Source of the DNA: Antennarius striatus
Taxonomy: Eukaryota > Chordata > Actinopteri > Lophiiformes > Antennariidae
Assembly: GCF_040054535.1 (NCBI RefSeq)
Contig: NC_090782.1
Location: 22,573,501-22,637,500, forward strand
DNA: 64,000 bases
Direction: 5' to 3'
Shown: positions 59,101-64,000 of the stretch, piece after piece
Numbering within the stretch: position 1 is the stretch's first letter
Layout of the letters: each line of letters starts with the position of its first letter
The notes under the pieces: generated by a model
Database searches by the model: none
Seen by the model: the letters and a program-made list of their open reading frames with translations, nothing else
Told to the model about the DNA's origin: nothing
Made by a program: the position numbers and the translations under genes

Positions 59101-59999
59101 TCACAAAATCACATGAGGTGATGTGAGGAGATAAAAGTTTTAAATACAAAATGAGTGAATCAGGGTGAAAAAAAAAAAAAAAGCCAACAAGTGTTTTCTT
59201 AAACAACGGTTATCTGCTGCTTGGAACTTTTCAGATTCAAAGCAAATCATGATAGTGCGTTTTTGGAGGTTTATCCTCCAAATACTATGAATGCATTCAA
59301 ATAATTTGAAGACATTTCATGAAGTATTTCAAAGATTACTATTGTGATGAGTTTGAAAATTCAGAACAGTTGCACTACTTGTTTTCTTGATCGAGGGTTA
59401 AGTTTCTGTTTTCTGTTGCCTGTTTGCAAAAATAGAAAAACCTTTGCTTTCTCAGTGCTTTCTTTGTGCTGTGAGCAGCAGCTTTGTCCTTGGATCACAC
59501 TGGTTGTTGCACTTTCTTCACTTATGGGGCATTGATCCCATAGCCAGCCACATTTTCAACTAGCATGTTACAACACTCTTTTGGATGGGCAGTCTCATTC
59601 AGCCGCCACAAATAAATAGAGATGACTGTGAACAGCTGGATCTCTGACTGTTCATCCACCCATTTCCAATAACCACTCATCTTTTTCAGGATTGGGGGCT
59701 GGGGTAGGGGGGGTGGGGGGGACCCACACAGAACACTGAGAACATGCACAATCCTGAGAGAGAGGCCCCGATCTCTAGCTATTCAAAGAGATTTTCTCAT
59801 TGTGTGCCTTCCTCATCGACTCAGATCAGTCTGTTTCAACAGCAAACACAAGGGCAAGGATTTCTCTGAGTGTTTTGTAGCGGTGAATGATCCAGTTTGT
59901 GTTTCACTTTGAATTAAACAGGTGTGGTGCCCTTTCATGAAGTATTTCAGCTCCCAACAAAGAATTATGAACACAATAATGACTCAAATGTGAACTATA
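54021..59999. other. 6 kb with no assignable gene
   Basis: Contains a CCT triplet run near 54990-55012, GT tracts near 56085-56119, and purine-rich patches. A possible pair of small exons near 57830-58180 is discussed as a finding, not called as a gene. Otherwise I see AT-rich unique DNA with only short random frames. Confidence 0.5.
56500..56600. repeat. Degenerate GGTGCCTTGCTCAAGGGCAC repeat
   Basis: GGTGCCTTGCTCAAGGGCAC followed by a CCAGTCCACATCC stretch is a motif of a widespread teleost interspersed repeat. Only about 100 bp are recognisable and the orientation is not assigned. Confidence 0.5.
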
Positions 60000-60003
60000 G
60001 ATG

Positions 60004-60235
<232 letters not shown>

Positions 60236-60447
60236 ACAATCGCCATGGAAACCAGACTTACTCATTTTTCTTTGCTGAGTCAGGAAAAAGAGGATGTAGA
60301 TCTACTGGGCTGGTCCAATCAGAATCTACACCTCAGATCCCTCCATCAGACAGCATGAAGCTGCTCGTATAGCTGCGATGAAGTTTCTCCTGAAACATGA
60401 CAAATTTCAGCTTCACTTTTGAATTTGATGATAATAACATATAATAG

Positions 60448-60545
60448 ACGGCAAAGTGGGTCATCCAATAATCTCAAGGTTGTGAGTTCAAATCCCAGTT
60501 GTTGTCACAGCTGGACGAGCAATAGCATCCTTCTTTTGTTTGCGG
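60448..60545 (+). repeat. Possible degenerate tRNA-derived SINE
   Basis: GACGGCAAAGTGGGTCATCC resembles a worn Pol III A box, and 30 bp later GGTTGTGAGTTCAAATCCCA matches a B box well. The tail past 60545 is not diagnostic. A SINE head is the simplest reading, but only the B box is strong. Confidence 0.35.
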
Positions 60546-63500
60546 TCTGAAGTGATTCCTATTCTACAACTAGAGCAGAATAGCAAACGATCATTCAAAC
60601 AACAAGGATCATCTCTGGCATTGAAGTCGACTCTTGAGTCCCACTTCTCTCAATTTGAGTCGGGGGACATTCAAATCGTAGCTTAGCCCATTCACAACTG
60701 GTGACTGCTCAAAGTTTGACACAGCATGGGTGAATAGCATTAGCTTGAATTTATAAATTGGTTATATATCCAGGAAAATGTGTTAGATTGATGGGAGTTT
60801 ATTTTGTGCACCTCATTAATATGAATCAAGGAAGGAAATCACTTTTCTGTTAATCTTGCCATGGTAATTAAAAAAAAAAATTCTCATGCTTTCCTTCACA
60901 CACAAGAACGCTGTGATTAAAAGCATGCACTCCTTATGGCATAAATCACAAGTAATTGAAAAAAAAGATGAATTTTGCTTTTCTGCAGTTTACCCTCGGT
61001 GCAAGATTGTGTTTGCAGTGGTTTTGAATTGTTTGTGAGCCTATTTTTTAGGGGGCAAAGTGCTTCTTTATATCTTTGTATTACTCCTTTGTGAGTGCTG
61101 TAATGACTCCGTTGTGACTGTAGTTTCGTCCACATTGAAGAGGACAGTAGAGCAACACAGAACATCTGGGCTGGTCCAGAGTAATTGAAGGAATTGCAAA
61201 ATGAATCCCGTGGGACTGGATGTTCGGTTTGAGCTGAGCTGAACAGACTTAATGGATTTTCTGAACAACGCCTGCGTGATTCACTCCTGGGGGCCACATT
61301 GCAGGAACACCCGAATGAGAAAAGCCTATCTTAATTCCACTTAAGGAAGCAATTTACACTTTTTTTTTCTCCCCCCCAAGACGGAAGGAACATTGCTGAA
61401 TGCAGCGCGGGTTGTCAATCAAACTGTTGTATACAAATCTGTGTGTCACCGTCAATCTGCTGCAGAGAAACCAAAGAGCTTGACAGCGTCATCATCTGGT
61501 ATTATGATTCAAGAATCAACGTGTGCGTCGCATAGAAGACATGACGTCACATGTAAATGTCAAAATTCCATGCCTCGTGATTGCATGCATTTTTCACAAA
61601 AACTGGAATGAGTGAAAGCGAGCTGAACGAGACGTTATTTCAGCAGGATTAGTTCAGGTTAACTTCCAAACTGCAGGAATGTAAATGTCATCAAATGGGA
61701 CAGATTTGCAAAGCTGCAACCGAAGTCAACCAAAGTTGCAATGAATCTAAAAACTAAACTACAATATGAGATAACGTACGGATAAAAAAAAACTTCAACT
61801 CTCATTGGCTGGGGGTAAGAAAAACACTAAAAGGTTAATGTTCCCCTTCATCTCAAGCTTTTGGGTTAAGCTAAGCTGCTGCTGGGTGAAGCCTTTTCCT
61901 AACAAACGTATTGATTTTGTCATCTAACTCTCAAAAGTAATGAGAATAAACTTATTTCCTAAAATGTCTAAGATTAGTCTTCAGTATGGTGAATTATTAC
62001 ACTCACAGTAACATGATGTACAATCTTGACATTTGTCTGTGTCATCTCCATCCTTCATCTCTGCATTCGCTCTTCTTCTTCGTTCCGTGTTGGGTGAGGA
62101 ACTTGTGTTCAGTTAGTGGTTGGTTTAATTCTTGCGTATTTTGCTTATGTTCCTACATATTATATTACTTGTTTTTGAAATGTGACTTCCCCGTATGCGA
62201 GAATCTATTTTGGATTTTAAGTCAACGTTACTATTTTGAGTCAAAAGACTCAAGATAGTCGAAAGACATTTATGAATAAACACGTTTTTATCAATCAAAT
62301 CTTCTTCTTCTTCTTCTTTTTCTTCTTCTTCCTCTCCTCAGGTGTCCTCTCTTTGTCAGCAGTGGCAGAAATGGTAACCATAACAACAGGGAGACTACAA
62401 GTGAGAGACTGAACAAAACGGGAGAAAATAGAGAGAAAATCGAGAAAAGAAAAGCAGGGAAGGAGGGAAAGGAAACTTTCATGTTGAAAGCTGCACTCTG
62501 CATACGTCTCTTCTCTCCTTCTTTTCTTTTACTCACATGGATTTGGTTTCCTGGAGCTTCTCCTGGAGCTTTCATCTGTTCTGTCGATCCTTCCAGTGTT
62601 ATCTCTAATCCTTCATCCATCCCTCTGTGTTCTGGAGTTAAGGGCCAATTATACCCTCAGGGTTTATGATATACACAACTACATTTTATTGTGTGTGTGT
62701 GTGTGTGTGTGTGTTCTGTATGCAGCAAGACCCCTCTTCCATTGTAAACAGGGTAAAGATGGATTGTTGCTTGAGGTAAAACTTGCTTGTTAGTTGCATT
62801 ATTTACTTGTTGTCTGGGATGTTGTGGGTTGATTTAAGGCAGAGAATCAGAGTTACACAGGGTGACTGGAGGGTTGTCTCATTATTTGGTGGCGTTCGCT
62901 CCACTTTTATTAGTGCTATTTGATGTTTTGGGCTTTTTTTTTACCTTCCACTGAAATCTTTTCTAACAGACCCAATGGAGATGAAGTCGAAAAAAATCTG
63001 GAGACATTCGCATCGCTGATACGGCAATGATAAAATGTTTATGTCCTCTTTCAGTGCTGGATCTGGAGTGTGTGTGAGTGTGTGTGTGAGTGTGTGTGTG
63101 TGTGTGTGTGTGGGGGGGGGGGGTTGTTGGGGGCTCAGTGTTTTAATCTCATTCATATATTCATCAGCAGGCAGAAGTGCTGACGCAAGAGAGAGGGAGA
63201 GGAGGTTTAGAGGCGAGAGGCAGGAAGTGTGAGATAAAGTGTGGGGAGGAGAAAGAAATCCAGAATCCTTCGAGCTCAGGCTGATATTTAATGTAGATAT
63301 TGGGTGTATAGATGAGTAATGAATGGAGACACAACAGGCGAGAGGTAGAAAGATGAAGGCGTTGAGGACAGAGGACAGGGAAATTGTTCTCTGACTGACT
63401 TTAATGTGTCTTAGTGCAACCAAAAGCACGACTGCTGACCACCTAGCATTATCGTTACACGCTATACATCAGTGTGCAAACTTCCATCACCGTGTTCCTG

Positions 63501-64000
63501 GCTCCCCGTTGTGGGTCTGTTTGTTTTTGTGCTCACACCAGAATGAGAAACAGAAGAAAGGATCGGGAGAAATCGGACGAGACGAAAATCAGGCAAACAA
63601 CGAAAATTGACAAATGATGAAATATAGATGAGAACAGGAGTTTACCGGGAGCAAATACAAGAACTGTAGAAGCTGCAGGCCGGAGAGAAGGATGACCAGA
63701 AGAACGAAGAAGAAGCATTTGACGCTTCAAACGCATGCGACATGCAAATGTTGTTCACAACTGTGAAGGCCTGTTACATCAGTGATAACACTTACATGCT
63801 GCCCCACCCTGGATGGTGTTTTTGCAAAAAAAAAAAAAAAAAAATTCCACTTGACATTGCATTCAAATTATAGTCTGAGCATGTATTTTCCCATATTTCC
63901 AGTGTGACCTAAACGCAACATTCAGTGTCTTCCATTCCTGTTGCACCAGCTTGTTCCCTCCACTTTAAATAAACATAAAGATGCTATTACAATTACCATT
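60546..64000. other. Right end, no gene recognised
   Basis: Contains a CTT triplet run at about 62303-62336, GT tracts near 62692-62714 and 63069-63111, a G run at 63112-63123 and a poly-A at 63825-63844. ORFs are short and without recognisable domains. Confidence 0.5.

Overview
The window is nuclear DNA from a ray-finned fish, most likely a percomorph teleost with a fairly compact genome. It has vertebrate-style split genes with GT-AG junctions, very many CA/GT microsatellites, teleost-type interspersed repeats and an RTE-clade LINE fragment. There is nothing bacterial, no operon and no CRISPR.

Three protein genes and one tRNA gene are supported. (1) A glypican of the GPC3/GPC5 subfamily, closest to GPC5, runs on the minus strand from its ATG at 31495 to its stop at 1964, in ten coding exons (about 609 residues); its 3'UTR fills the left end. 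(2) A tRNA-Met(CAT) gene lies on the minus strand at 32359-32431. (3) nasp, a histone H3/H4 chaperone, runs on the plus strand from 33091 to 37430 in fifteen exons (about 545 residues). (4) ccdc17 runs on the minus strand from 44211 to 37878 in fourteen exons (about 607 residues), tail to tail with nasp. Every splice junction in the three models was read by hand and the exon phases agree throughout.

Layout: 1-31.5 kb is the glypican gene, whose introns carry microsatellites, a TA-flanked MITE (10981-11330), an RTE retrotransposon fragment with a perfect 10-bp target-site duplication (19778-20831) and smaller repeats. 31.5-33.1 kb is a short head-to-head intergenic region between the glypican and nasp, with the tRNA gene inside it. 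33.1-44.2 kb is the convergent nasp/ccdc17 pair; ccdc17 intron 2 holds a second inverted-repeat element (42031-42941). 44.2-64 kb has no exon I can assign to a known family; it holds microsatellites and several degenerate interspersed repeats.

The neighbours do not form a pathway: a GPI-anchored heparan sulfate proteoglycan at the cell surface, a nuclear histone chaperone and a coiled-coil protein. The nasp-ccdc17 pairing matches the human order on 1p34, whereas human GPC5 is on 13q31. The glypican is therefore probably an extra fish GPC5-type paralogue or a rearranged one. I found no undescribed system. The most interesting points are the compact glypican with a possibly retainable 99-nt intron, the probable GC-AG intron in nasp, and the dated-looking RTE insertion.
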